NCBI GenBank assembly: GCA_045580875.1
Contig: JAZNOP010000063.1
Location: 1 to 64,000, forward strand
DNA: 64,000 bases
Source: SIG598 sp045580875
GTDB taxonomy: Bacteria > Bacillota > Clostridia > Oscillospirales > Acutalibacteraceae
Direction of reading: 5' to 3'
Shown in pieces: positions 34,432-42,493 of the stretch. The number at the start of each line of letters is the position of its first letter. Within the stretch, counting starts at the first letter, position 1. Made by a program: the position numbers and the translations under genes. The notes beneath the pieces are model-generated. The model had not been told where the DNA came from, ran no database searches, and was given only the letters and a program-made list of their open reading frames with translations.

Positions 34432-35442
34432 TTACTTGCTCATGCCTTCTGCGACAGCAACAGCGCAAGCGACGGTCATACCGACCATCGGGTTGTTGCC
34501 AGCGCCGATGAGACCCATCATCTCAACGTGAGCAGGAACGGAAGAAGAGCCAGCGAACTGAGCATCGCCATGCATTCTGCCCATGGTGTCGGTCATGCCG
34601 TAGGAAGCAGGACCTGCGCCCATGTTGTCCGGATGCAGGGTACGGCCGGTACCACCGCCGGAAGCAACGGAGAAGTACTTCTTGCCATTCTCGATAGCCC
34701 ACTTCTTGTAGGAACCAGCAACAGGATGCTGGAAGCGGGTCGGGTTGGTGGAGTTACCGGTGATGGAAACGTCAACAGCTTCCTTCTGCATGATAGCAAC
34801 ACCTTCGAGAACATCGTTTGCGCCGTAGCAGCGAACCTTTGCTCTCTCACCGTCAGAGAATGCAACCTCGCGGATAACGGTGAGCTCACCGGTAGCGAAG
34901 TTGTAATCGGTCTCAACATAGGTGAAACCGTTGATTCTGGAGATGATGTATGCAGCGTCCTTACCAAGACCGTTGAGGATAACGCGGAGCGGCTCCTTAC
35001 GTGCCTTGTTGGCAGTACGTGCGATACCGATAGCACCCTCAGCAGCAGCGAAGGACTCGTGGCCTGCGAGGAATGCGAAGCACTTGGTATCCTCTCTCAG
35101 GAGCATGGCGCCGAGGTTACCATGACCGAGACCAACGTTACGGCGGTCAGCAACAGAACCGGGGATGCAGAATGCCTCAAGACCGATACCGATTGCCTCA
35201 GCTGCATCAGCAGCGTTGGTGCAGTTCTTCTTTATTGCGACAGCGCAGCCGAGGGTATATGCCCAGCTTGCGTTCTCGAATGCGATAGGCTGAACGCCCT
35301 TAACGATTGCGTCGGGATCTACGCCCTTGGAGAGACAGAGATCACGAGCAGCTTCAAGAGACTCGATGCCAAACTCAGCGAGGCAAGCCTCGATTTTGGC
35401 AATTCGTCTTTCTTTGCCTTCAAACTTTACATCATTAGCCAT
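34432..35442 (-). CDS. GGGtGRT family protein
   Basis: 336-residue cytoplasmic protein with the family-defining motif SGGGTGRTLHPDNMGAG near residue 265. Other conserved parts are GIGLEAFCIPGSVADRRNVGLGHGNLGAMLL and AIMQKEAVDVSITGNSTNPTRFQHP. The family occurs in anaerobic Firmicutes and Bacteroidetes and has no established biochemical role. It is always found, as here, beside the Fe-S scaffold-like gene (24-base gap), so the two probably act together. Codon bias indicates strong expression. AAAGGAG precedes the ATG by 9 bases. Confidence 0.93.
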   Translation of the reverse strand: MANDVKFEGKERRIAKIEACLAEFGIESLEAARDLCLSKGVDPDAIVKGVQPIAFENASWAYTLGCAVAIKKNCTNAADAAEAIGIGLEAFCIPGSVADRRNVGLGHGNLGAMLLREDTKCFAFLAGHESFAAAEGAIGIARTANKARKEPLRVILNGLGKDAAYIISRINGFTYVETDYNFATGELTVIREVAFSDGERAKVRCYGANDVLEGVAIMQKEAVDVSITGNSTNPTRFQHPVAGSYKKWAIENGKKYFSVASGGGTGRTLHPDNMGAGPASYGMTDTMGRMHGDAQFAGSSSVPAHVEMMGLIGAGNNPMVGMTVACAVAVAEGMSK

Positions 35443-35465
35443 TGTTTGTGTCTCCTTTCTCTCAA

Positions 35466-36158
35466 TTATTCTTCACGCGGATCGATGTACTTTGCAGCAC
35501 CATCGAATCTGCCGTAAGTACCGATGTTTGCCTCATAAGCCTCAGTGGGGTTAGCACCGTGACGGATAGCCTCGAGCATCTTGCCAAGGCGGACAAACTG
35601 GTAGCCGATAACTTCGTTGTTCTCATCAAGAGCAAGCTTGATGACATAGCCTTCTGCCATTTCCATGTAACGGACACCCTTCTCCTTGGTGGAGAACATG
35701 GTACCGATCTGGGAACGGAGACCCTTACCAAGATCCTCAAGACCTGCGCCGATGGGCAGACCGTCCTCAGAGAATGCAGTCTGGGTACGACCGTAAACGA
35801 TCTGGAGGAAGAGCTCGCGCATTGCAACGTTGATAGCGTCACAGACGAGGTCGGTGTTGAGTGCCTCAAGAAGAGTCTTGCCCGGAAGGATCTCAGCAGC
35901 CATAGCTGCAGAGTGGGTCATACCGGAGCAGCCGAGAGTCTCAACAAGAGCCTCCTCGATGATGCCGCCCTTAACGTTAAGGGTAAGCTTGCAGGCGCCC
36001 TGCTGGGGAGCACACCAGCCCACACCGTGAGTAAGACCGCTGACGTCCTTAATCTCGTAGGACTTTACCCAGCGACCCTCTTCGGGGATCGGTGCCGGAC
36101 CGTGATGCGGACCCTTGGCAACAGGACACATTCTTTCCACTTCATGGGAATAATTCAT
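35466..36158 (-). CDS. Iron-sulfur cluster assembly scaffold-like protein (GGGtGRT partner)
   Basis: 230 residues, annotated in related genomes as a NifU/IscU-like scaffold. Conserved cysteines are seen in RMCPVAKGPHHGP (residue ~11), VGWCAPQQGACKLTL and VETLGCSGMTHSAAMAAEIL; their spacing differs from classical IscU, so cluster binding is plausible but not shown. ATG 36158 is used because AAAGGAG lies 10 bases upstream and the promoter is at 36234-36262; a longer frame would start inside or beyond the promoter. First gene of a two-gene operon with the GGGtGRT gene. Confidence 0.88.
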   Translation of the reverse strand: MNYSHEVERMCPVAKGPHHGPAPIPEEGRWVKSYEIKDVSGLTHGVGWCAPQQGACKLTLNVKGGIIEEALVETLGCSGMTHSAAMAAEILPGKTLLEALNTDLVCDAINVAMRELFLQIVYGRTQTAFSEDGLPIGAGLEDLGKGLRSQIGTMFSTKEKGVRYMEMAEGYVIKLALDENNEVIGYQFVRLGKMLEAIRHGANPTEAYEANIGTYGRFDGAAKYIDPREE

Positions 36159-36233
36159 AATGTGATTAACTCCTTTCGCTCTGAATCTGGTCGATTTCAG
36201 ATTTATGTAGTTTCTAAATTCAAACCAAAGGAT

Positions 36234-36262
36234 ATTATACATAAATTTTCGCGATAGTTCAA
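36234..36262 (-). promoter_or_regulatory. Sigma-A promoter of the GGGtGRT operon
   Basis: On the minus strand: TTGAAC (36262-36257), 17-bp spacer, TATAAT (36239-36234). Confidence 0.75.
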
Positions 36263-36365
36263 TAGGCTTGTTAAATGTTCGTCAATTTTTTACGCAAATA
36301 CTTTACTTGTGCGATATAATTGTGTAAACTGTCCTTATGGATTACAAATATGTAGGAGCATAACT

Positions 36366-37091
36366 ATGAAGCTAATTATAATACGCCACGGAGATCCTGA
36401 TTATTCCATTGATTCACTTACCGAAAAGGGCTGGCGTGAGGCCGCTCTGCTGGCTGACCGCATAGCTCCGATGCAGGTGGATGAATACTATTGCTCCCCA
36501 CTCGGCAGAGCACGTGACACCGCCTCGCTCACACTGAAGAAGTGCGGCAGAGAAGCAGAAACGCTCGAATGGCTGCGTGAATTTTCGCTGCCGGTGAATA
36601 ATCCCGAAACCGGCGAACGCAGAAACGTTGCATGGGACGCCATGCCCGATTACTGGACAAAACTCGACGGCTTTTATGACAAGGATAAATGGTTTGACAC
36701 CGGCTACATGACCTCAGGACCTTCCGAAGAATATTTCCGCGAGGTCGCTGACGGACTTGATGCCGTTCTGGCAAAGCACGGGTATCGCCGCGACGGCAAT
36801 CTCTACCGCACCGACTGCGGCAACAGGGACACCGTTGTTTTCTTCTGTCACTTCGGAGTAGAGATGGTAATGCTTTCGCATCTGTTTGGCATCTCTCCCA
36901 TGCAGCTGTGGCATGGATTCATCGCTCTGCCGACATCAGTAACAACCATCTATACGGAAGAGCGAGAAGAAGGCATTGCCTCCTTCCGCTGCGCTGGATT
37001 CGGCGATGTTTCACATCTTTATGCCGGCGGTGAGGAGCCTGCTTTCTCAGGACGTTTCTGTGAGATTTTCCATTGCGATGAGCGGCACTGA
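36366..37091 (+). CDS. Histidine phosphatase family protein
   Basis: 241 residues, phosphoglycerate-mutase-like fold. The catalytic motif LIIIRHGDPDYS is at residues 3-14 (phosphorylated His in RHG), SPLGRARDTA supplies the second Arg, and the second catalytic His lies in VVFFCHFGVEMVML. Members dephosphorylate small molecules such as alpha-ribazole phosphate, sugar phosphates or nucleotides; no cobalamin genes are nearby, so the substrate is open. ATG 36366 has AGGAG 7 bases upstream. Monocistronic and followed by a strong terminator. Confidence 0.92.
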   Translation: MKLIIIRHGDPDYSIDSLTEKGWREAALLADRIAPMQVDEYYCSPLGRARDTASLTLKKCGREAETLEWLREFSLPVNNPETGERRNVAWDAMPDYWTKLDGFYDKDKWFDTGYMTSGPSEEYFREVADGLDAVLAKHGYRRDGNLYRTDCGNRDTVVFFCHFGVEMVMLSHLFGISPMQLWHGFIALPTSVTTIYTEEREEGIASFRCAGFGDVSHLYAGGEEPAFSGRFCEIFHCDERH

Positions 37092-37121
37092 TTCTGATAA
37101 ATATTTTCTTAGATATACACA

Positions 37122-37156
37122 AAACCCTCCGGCAGGACGATTCTGCCGGAGGGTTT
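37122..37156. terminator. Terminator between histidine phosphatase gene and spo0A
   Basis: Perfect 14-bp stem AAACCCTCCGGCAG/CTGCCGGAGGGTTT with a 7-base loop; A and T runs on both sides suit the two convergent genes. Confidence 0.93.
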
Positions 37157-37190
37157 ATCATTTACTTATCGGGGGCGAAAAACACCAGCG

Positions 37191-37973
37191 TTAAGCACTT
37201 TTTAGCTGCAGTCTGAGCTTATCTGAAATCAGCGCGATAAATTCGGAATTCGTCGGCTTGCCTCTCGATGTATGGATAGTATATCCAAAATAAGCATTGA
37301 GCACCTCTACATCTCCCCTGTCCCACGCAACCTCAATTGCGTGGCGGATAGCGCGTTCAACTCGCGAAGATGTTGTATCAAACCGCTTTGCAACAGCCGG
37401 ATAAAGCTGCTTTGTTACCGCATTGATTATATCCGGATCCTCGACTGCAGTCATTATGGCAAATCTAAGGAAATGATAGCCTTTGATATGTGCAGGAACA
37501 CCTATCTGGTGAATTATCTCGGTTACAGTCTGCTCAAGATTCTTCTCTCCGCCGCCGAATGCATTACGTGCTTTTCTTGCATTTACCGCACGGTTCTGTT
37601 CTCTTGAGAGCTCATGAATCTTCATTGCCAGCTTTCCGTAATCGAACGGTCTTGTCATGAAGCAGTCAGCACCGGCATCAAGAATATCCTGCTCAAGCTT
37701 CTGGCTACTGAATGACGATGCTACGATTATACCCGGCCGCTTTTCAAGATCTAGCTTGTCGAGAGCGCCAAGCACACCTTCACCATCAAGCCCGGTCATA
37801 AAGATATCCATAATAACCACCTGAGGTGATATCTTGCTTATTTCCTCAAGCAGCTGTATACCGTCTTTTGGTGCTGAATAAAGCTCCACGCCGTAAGAAG
37901 CGAGCTCCTGCGCGCATTTGCCGAATAATTCAGCAGTGTCATCTGAAATCAGTGTTTTTATTTTTCGTTCCAT
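37191..37973 (-). CDS. spo0A: Sporulation master regulator Spo0A
   Basis: 260-residue response regulator. Receiver domain: acidic pocket in ISDDTAELF, phosphoacceptor Asp in VVIMDIFMTGLDG (near 56), and switch Ser in VASSFSS. The usual KPF lysine is replaced: MTRPFDYGKL. The C-terminal Spo0A DNA-binding domain is typical, with TTSSRVERAIRHAIEVAW, the helix-turn-helix recognition segment, FGYTI and GKPTNSEFIALISDKLRL. GGAGGGG lies 7 bases before the ATG. It has a sigma-A-type promoter and two exact Spo0A boxes upstream. Unlike many Clostridia, spoIVB is not its neighbour but lies about 6 kb away. Confidence 0.97.
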   Translation of the reverse strand: MERKIKTLISDDTAELFGKCAQELASYGVELYSAPKDGIQLLEEISKISPQVVIMDIFMTGLDGEGVLGALDKLDLEKRPGIIVASSFSSQKLEQDILDAGADCFMTRPFDYGKLAMKIHELSREQNRAVNARKARNAFGGGEKNLEQTVTEIIHQIGVPAHIKGYHFLRFAIMTAVEDPDIINAVTKQLYPAVAKRFDTTSSRVERAIRHAIEVAWDRGDVEVLNAYFGYTIHTSRGKPTNSEFIALISDKLRLQLKSA

Positions 37974-38005
37974 TGTTTGTCCCCTCCAATTTGTGATGTG
38001 ACATT

Positions 38006-38034
38006 ATTTTACCATACCATCATCCAAACTGCAA
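38006..38034 (-). promoter_or_regulatory. Promoter of spo0A
   Basis: On the minus strand: TTGCAG (38034-38029), 17-bp spacer, TAAAAT (38011-38006), 32 bases before the start. A second, sigma-H promoter was not recognised. Confidence 0.7.
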
Positions 38035-38067
38035 GTGTTTTTGTGAAAAAATATCACAATATTTTGT

Positions 38068-38195
38068 TGTCGAATGTTTTGCGATATCGAATATCTTGTA
38101 ATTAAATTATGTTAATATGTCGATATAATCACATATTTTAACATTCGCGCGCATTAAATCGAAACAAATCTCACATTTTTAGAACTTATGTCGAA
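38068..38195 (-). promoter_or_regulatory. Spo0A boxes upstream of spo0A
   Basis: Exact TGTCGAA heptamers at 38068-38074 and 38189-38195, both read as TTCGACA on the coding strand, and a near match TGTCGAT at 38118-38124. The first lies about 34 bases upstream of the -35 box. This fits autoregulation by Spo0A. The rest of this roughly 280-base gap is AT-rich with a small hairpin TGTGAAAAAATATCACA near 38042-38058. Confidence 0.65.
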
Positions 38196-38254
38196 CAATG
38201 GACTTTATGTGCAATGCACATTACTGATCAAAAGGGCACTGCGATTACACAGAT

Positions 38255-39481
38255 TTACTTTGTATCGCGCTTGCGGCAGAGATAAACATCAAGCTTATCC
38301 TTCATATTATCCGGCATCTCACGTGCAACCGGACAATATGCAGCATTTGCCATACGCTCTGCAAAGGAAACAATAAATTCGATATCCTTTATCATGCGCT
38401 CTGCTTTCATCACCTTTGCAGTATCATAGCTGTTGTGTATGGTAGCAGTATTCGGAGGAGCAAGACGAGCAAAGGATACCGCGGGAATTCCTTTGTCGGC
38501 AAACGGAGTTGAATCGCTCGAATAAACATCCTGATAGGAGCGGATTCCAAATCCCTTTTCACTGGCAAAGTATTCAATATAATTAACAAGCTTATTTTCA
38601 GCGGTACAGCAGGCAATGAAACGCCCCATAATGCAGCCGATCATATCAAGATTTATATTGAGAACTATCTTATCAAGCACATCTTCATGCGCTGCAGTAT
38701 ATGCCTTTGAGCCAAGAAGTCCTCTCTCTTCGGAGCCGCACCATATAAATCTGAGTGAACAGCGGTGCGGATTCTTTGCAAAATACTCTGCAATTCCGAG
38801 CAGACCGACACTGCCGGACATATTATCATACGCACCCTGAGAAAGTGACGTAGAATCGTAGTGAGCGGTAAAAACAATTACCTTGTCTGTCTCACCCGGT
38901 ATGTCCAGTATCACATTTCTTGAATTGCCTTTGTATTCGTTCTGTCTGAGAATAATTTTTGCCTGCTTTGCATCTGAGTTTATTATCTCAATTGCCTGCT
39001 TTGCATTGATGTTGACTCCGGGGATTTTTCTGCCGTTGCTGACATAACTGCGCAATTCACGCTGGTCAATGTCTTCATCGCAATAATTTGCATTGCCATC
39101 ATAAGTAATAAATCCGACAGCGCCATTATCAAGCAGATCCTGATAGATCCAGTACCCAAGGTAACCGTCTGTCATAACAATGCTGCCGCGGCATTTCTCG
39201 AGAGAGCATTTATCTGTATTGGAAAGATAATAGAACGGAGCCTCAACTTCTCCGTTGCCGGCGCAGAGATAACCTTTACAGGTTATTTCTCTGCCGTCTA
39301 TTATGAGCCGGGCCTCTTCGATCTTTGCCATATCAACCTCGAAGTCCTCTATACTGGCTTTAAAGCCAAGTTCTGCACACTGAGTCTGAAGATACTGAGC
39401 ACATCTCAGTTCTTCGTCGCTGCCGCCGGTGCGGATATACGCAGTTTCAGCAAATAAATTATTGATTTTTTCAATTGTCAT
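38255..39481 (-). CDS. M28-family zinc aminopeptidase with PA domain
   Basis: 408 residues. The N-terminal part includes a protease-associated insert (about 90-190, GSIVMTDGYLGYWIYQDLLDNGAVGFITYDG). The M28 metal ligands are in order: VFTAHYDSTSLSQGAYDNMSGSVGLLG, CGSEERGLLGSKAY, NINLDMIGC and TIHNSYDTAKV. Hydrolyses N-terminal amino acids from peptides. No signal peptide, which is unusual for PA-domain members and suggests cytoplasmic action. Its start is 22 bases after the traX-like stop, so they probably share a transcript. GGAGG precedes the ATG. Confidence 0.92.
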   Translation of the reverse strand: MTIEKINNLFAETAYIRTGGSDEELRCAQYLQTQCAELGFKASIEDFEVDMAKIEEARLIIDGREITCKGYLCAGNGEVEAPFYYLSNTDKCSLEKCRGSIVMTDGYLGYWIYQDLLDNGAVGFITYDGNANYCDEDIDQRELRSYVSNGRKIPGVNINAKQAIEIINSDAKQAKIILRQNEYKGNSRNVILDIPGETDKVIVFTAHYDSTSLSQGAYDNMSGSVGLLGIAEYFAKNPHRCSLRFIWCGSEERGLLGSKAYTAAHEDVLDKIVLNINLDMIGCIMGRFIACCTAENKLVNYIEYFASEKGFGIRSYQDVYSSDSTPFADKGIPAVSFARLAPPNTATIHNSYDTAKVMKAERMIKDIEFIVSFAERMANAAYCPVAREMPDNMKDKLDVYLCRKRDTK

Positions 39482-39503
39482 TTCTGTTTCCTCCGTTTTA
39501 TTT

Positions 39504-40259
39504 TCAATTTAATATATCGAGCAATTTTGCAATAACTACCAGCAGAAGCATATGCGCGGGATAAAAAGCATAGCAGGTGTATTGAAATGCTCTGGATTTA
39601 ATTCCCAGTCTGCCATTATAAAGCCATATCGGTACAAGTGAGAGCAATGCAAAGCTCTGCTGCAGAAGTTCAAACTGATATCCGAACAGCTCTACAGGAT
39701 AAAACAGACCGCCTATCAGCTCTGTATTAATCCACCACAGGAGCAGTACCTGACACAGCATGCTCCACCATTTTTTCTTCTCCAACACATAAAACACCAG
39801 CACAGTCAGAACTCCTGCGCCGTGATAGTCAACCATTGTTATCATTCCAATAACATATCCGACAAGAGCTGTCACGCCCATGGTAAGTCCGGTGAGCCAT
39901 AACTTTTTGCGCTGTTTTGCTTTATCGATAATTCTTATGCAAATCAAAGCTATAATAAATGTCCACAGCACGTTCTGATGGACAGGATTAATTAATCTGT
40001 TTGAAGTAATGAGATTGAAAGGTATCTCCGAAACAAACGCGGCTATCAGCAGTCTCAGCAGATACTTCCGGAAATCCGATGTATGCCTGTAACCTTCTGC
40101 GATAAGAAAAGCAAATATCGGGAACGCAATTCTTCCGGCACAGGTAAGCCACTCGAAATCAGACAGCACTGTTGCCCACAGATGGTCGAGCGTCATAAAG
40201 AGCATCGCAATAATATGAAGTCCGGCTGAGCTGATATCAAATATCTTTTTTCTCTCCAC
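39504..40259 (-). CDS. TraX-family membrane protein
   Basis: 251 residues with about eight hydrophobic helices. The family signature is present: LHIIAMLFMTLDHLWAT, AGRIAFPIFAFLIAEGYRHT and SEIPFNLI. TraX acetylates pilin in F plasmids, but chromosomal TraX homologues are common in Firmicutes and their role (acyl transfer to surface molecules) is only presumed. No conjugation genes are nearby. GGAGGGATACAGTG precedes the ATG. Upstream gene of the traX-M28 pair. Confidence 0.9.
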   Translation of the reverse strand: MERKKIFDISSAGLHIIAMLFMTLDHLWATVLSDFEWLTCAGRIAFPIFAFLIAEGYRHTSDFRKYLLRLLIAAFVSEIPFNLITSNRLINPVHQNVLWTFIIALICIRIIDKAKQRKKLWLTGLTMGVTALVGYVIGMITMVDYHGAGVLTVLVFYVLEKKKWWSMLCQVLLLWWINTELIGGLFYPVELFGYQFELLQQSFALLSLVPIWLYNGRLGIKSRAFQYTCYAFYPAHMLLLVVIAKLLDILN

Positions 40260-40363
40260 TGTATCCCTCCGTTCAGCTGATAATCAACCATTATATATTT
40301 TATCATAATCAGGTTCAAAAATAAATACTTCATGTCCAGACTGATACGCTGAAATTATGAGAT

Positions 40364-40392
40364 TTGACACCGACCCGACAATGTAATATTAT
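40364..40392 (+). promoter_or_regulatory. Sigma-A promoter of the RNA methyltransferase gene
   Basis: TTGACA (40364-40369), 17-bp spacer, TATTAT (40387-40392), 35 bases before the ATG. Confidence 0.75.
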
Positions 40393-40427
40393 ATATAGGC
40401 ACTCTCAAAACAAGGAGAATTCAATTT

Positions 40428-41264
40428 ATGTCTCAGCAACCAAACATAATAGAAATAACCGACTTCAGTGCACCTGAACTTGACATTTATGCCAGACTGA
40501 CCGAGGCTCAGCTTATGAACCGGCACGAGCCTGGCAAAGGGATGTTTATTGCCGAAAGCCCAAAGGTAATCGAGCGGGCGCTTGATGCCGGCTGTATTCC
40601 GGTTTCGATACTCGTCGAGCGAAGCCACATAAAAGGACAGGCTCACGATGTTATTGCACGGTGCGGTGACATTCCGGTTTACACTGCTGAGCTCGATATT
40701 CTGACACAGCTTACCGGTTTTCAGCTGACACGCGGTCTGCTTTGCGCAATGCTCCGTCCCGCCTTGCCGGCTGTTGAGGATATATGCGCTGGTGCAAAGA
40801 GAATTGTCATTCTTGAAAATATCATGAACCCTACAAATGTAGGCGCCATTTTCCGCTCGGCCGCTGCACTGAATATTGATGCGGTTCTGCTGACACGCGG
40901 CTGCAGCGATCCGCTCTATCGCCGCTCGGCAAGAGTGAGTATGGGTACTGTATTTCAGATACCATGGACATTTATTGGCGATGAAGTATCTGACTGGCCT
41001 TCCCCGGGAATGGAGCGGCTCAGGAAATTAGGCTTCCGCACTGCTGCGATGGCTCTGCGCGATGATTCGGTTTCCATTGATGATGAAAATCTCATGTCCG
41101 AAGAAAAGCTTGCGATTATCCTTGGTTCAGAAGGAGACGGACTTGTTGAAAAAACAATCGCCGACTGCGATTATACCGTACGCATACCGATGTCGCACGG
41201 TGTTGATTCGCTAAACGTTGCTGCTGCAAGTGCTGTAGCATTCTGGCAGCTTGGAAATAAATAA
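40428..41264 (+). CDS. SpoU/TrmH-family RNA 2'-O-methyltransferase
   Basis: 278-residue SPOUT-class enzyme. The N-terminal substrate-binding domain (GKGMFIAESPKVIERALDAG) is followed by the knotted catalytic domain: motif 1 ILENIMNPTNVGAIFRSAAAL, motif 2 LAIILGSEGDGLVEKT and motif 3 RIPMSHGVDSLNVAAASAVAFW. Uses SAM to methylate a ribose in rRNA or tRNA; the exact site cannot be told. AAGGAG precedes the ATG by 9 bases. Monocistronic. Confidence 0.93.
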   Translation: MSQQPNIIEITDFSAPELDIYARLTEAQLMNRHEPGKGMFIAESPKVIERALDAGCIPVSILVERSHIKGQAHDVIARCGDIPVYTAELDILTQLTGFQLTRGLLCAMLRPALPAVEDICAGAKRIVILENIMNPTNVGAIFRSAAALNIDAVLLTRGCSDPLYRRSARVSMGTVFQIPWTFIGDEVSDWPSPGMERLRKLGFRTAAMALRDDSVSIDDENLMSEEKLAIILGSEGDGLVEKTIADCDYTVRIPMSHGVDSLNVAAASAVAFWQLGNK

Positions 41265-41267
41265 AAA

Positions 41268-41300
41268 AGCCGGTGCAGGTTCGAACTGCACCGGCTCTTT
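41268..41300. terminator. Terminator between RNA methylase gene and the small cluster
   Basis: Perfect 11-bp stem AGCCGGTGCAG/CTGCACCGGCT with a 7-base loop, with A6 before and CTTTTATTG after. It works in both directions. Confidence 0.93.
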
Positions 41301-41308
41301 TATTGTTA

Positions 41309-41572
41309 TTAATCAGAATTAATGCTGCTCAGCAAATCATACAGACCATCCTGCGAGAGCACGCCGCGTTTGAGCTTTCTCGGCAATTCTCCGCGTTCAT
41401 CTGCCTCATAATCCTTCAGCCACTGACCGCTCTCCTGATAATCGATAAGAGCACTCAGCATGGCAATAATATTTTCATCATTACTTAGCAGAGCAGGATC
41501 TGCTGCAGCCGCCTGGCTGACAGCATCATAGCAGAGCTCCATTCTTTTTATTCTTGCAACAGTATCTTTCAT
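41309..41572 (-). CDS. DUF4298-like small protein
   Basis: About 87 residues: MKDTVARIKRMELCYDAVSQ, then helices with DYQESGQWLKDYEADERGELP and a C-terminal LKRGVLSQDGLYDLLSS. The RIxRME opening and the WLxDYEADERGELP segment are those of DUF4298 proteins, which are all-helical and of unknown function. ATG 41572 is preferred to TTG 41587, although neither has a strong ribosome-binding site. Third gene of the small minus-strand cluster, 30 bases after the preceding stop. Confidence 0.75.
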   Translation of the reverse strand: MKDTVARIKRMELCYDAVSQAAAADPALLSNDENIIAMLSALIDYQESGQWLKDYEADERGELPRKLKRGVLSQDGLYDLLSSINSD

Positions 41573-41602
41573 ATTTTTCGTCGACAATAAAACAAAGCAA
41601 GA

Positions 41603-42103
41603 TCATTCTTCGGCTGAAGTTTTATCCGGCATCACGCAGCAAAGATGAGCATAATCCTCGCGGTCTTTTGAACCTGAGCCATTATCATCACTTGCGTAAT
41701 ACGTGCAGATGTCCTGATAAGGAAATGCCGGAACACCCCAATCGTAACGGCGTGTATATGTTTTGATCCGGACACCTATCAGTATTCCGTCATTTACAAT
41801 AAGAGATGTCAGACCGGAATAATCCTCCAAAGCATAGCCGAATCTATGTTTATTTTCATTTGTCACTTCACCGTACGCTGTGCGGCTGTAGTGTTCCTCT
41901 TCCACTATCCTGTAATAAGACATCTGCTCAGACAGCTCTTTCCCCTTCAGCTGCTCCAGAAAGCCTTCAGGCCATGTAATTTCACGCAGAACAGCCTGTG
42001 CGTATTCTCCTTCAGGCGCAGACTTTACTCTCGCCCATGCTTCCTGTGTTAATCTTACTTCATCAAGAATCTCTTCAAATGTAAAAATCTTATATTCCTT
42101 CAT
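41603..42103 (-). CDS. Unknown cytoplasmic protein, 166 residues
   Basis: No family recognised. Soluble, rich in aromatic residues (YKIFTFEEILDEVR, TWPEGFLEQLKG, TYTRRYDWGVPAFPYQDI). ATG 42103 has AGGAG 8 bases upstream, and this site lies within the last codons of the zinc-ribbon gene, so translation is likely coupled to it. Followed by the DUF4298-like gene. The genomic pairing with a small zinc-ribbon protein is the only functional clue. Confidence 0.72.
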   Translation of the reverse strand: MKEYKIFTFEEILDEVRLTQEAWARVKSAPEGEYAQAVLREITWPEGFLEQLKGKELSEQMSYYRIVEEEHYSRTAYGEVTNENKHRFGYALEDYSGLTSLIVNDGILIGVRIKTYTRRYDWGVPAFPYQDICTYYASDDNGSGSKDREDYAHLCCVMPDKTSAEE

Positions 42104-42108
42104 TATTA

Positions 42109-42258
42109 TCACTCCTGAATTGATCCTAAACTCATTACATCATAACAGGATCGACAACGATAACTAATCAGTCGGTTATCGCCGTCAAATGCACAAGGGA
42201 ACATTTCTGCACCACATCGGGGGCAGATAATCATATCCTTCAACACCATTGCCGCCAT
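42109..42258 (-). CDS. Small zinc-ribbon protein, 49 residues
   Basis: A short frame with a strong ribosome-binding site: GGAGG 8 bases before the ATG at 42258. The product has Cys at 12, 15, 22, 35 and 38: IICPRCGAEMFPC then RLISYRCRSCYD. CxxC...CxxC with 19 residues between pairs is the classic zinc-ribbon pattern. The TGA stop overlaps the region carrying the ribosome-binding site of the next gene, so the two are coupled. Function unknown; such mini ribbons often modulate nucleic acids or partner proteins. Good start signal, Cys pattern and gene coupling make it credible despite its size. Confidence 0.78.
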   Translation of the reverse strand: MAAMVLKDMIICPRCGAEMFPCAFDGDNRLISYRCRSCYDVMSLGSIQE

Positions 42259-42336
42259 AACTTATGCCTCCATTTTGCTCTTTATGAAACGAAAGAGCCT
42301 ATTTATTTATATGATAACATAAGGTAGAAAAAAAGT

Positions 42337-42357
42337 ACAGGGGCATTGCGCCCCTGT
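42337..42357 (-). terminator. Terminator following the truncated spoIVB copy
   Basis: 8-bp stem ACAGGGGC/GCCCCTGT with a 5-base loop; on the minus strand it is followed by ACTTTTTTT, a proper T tract. It closely resembles the hairpin at 43734-43755 beyond the intact spoIVB, which lacks a minus-strand T tract. Confidence 0.85.
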
Positions 42358-42365
42358 CAGAAATT

Positions 42366-42487
42366 TTATCCCGCAGCATCCAGCATATTCTCGATGAATA
42401 TCCCGTAGCCGCTCGTTGGGTCATTGACGAGTACATGGGTTACCGCGCCGATGAGTCTGCCGTTCTGGATTATCGGTGAGCCGGACA
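42366..42487 (-). pseudogene. Duplicated 3' end of spoIVB (truncated copy)
   Basis: 122 bases identical at 119 positions to 43760-43881, the 3' end of the intact spoIVB (offset 1394). It encodes the last 40 or so residues from the catalytic SGSP serine to the stop, ending DAAG instead of DAAA. Sequence similarity stops abruptly at 42487. It has no start and is not a gene in its own right; it marks the edge of an insertion or partial duplication. Confidence 0.95.
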
Positions 42488-42493
42488 CGCTGA

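Noticed and set aside
34528..36257. Long + strand frames of 329 and 271 codons
   Set aside because: Antisense to the GGGtGRT and Fe-S scaffold genes; highly biased codons leave the opposite strand open.
39504..40259. TraX as evidence of a conjugative element
   Set aside because: No relaxase, coupling protein or type IV secretion genes are near; chromosomal TraX homologues are common in Firmicutes.
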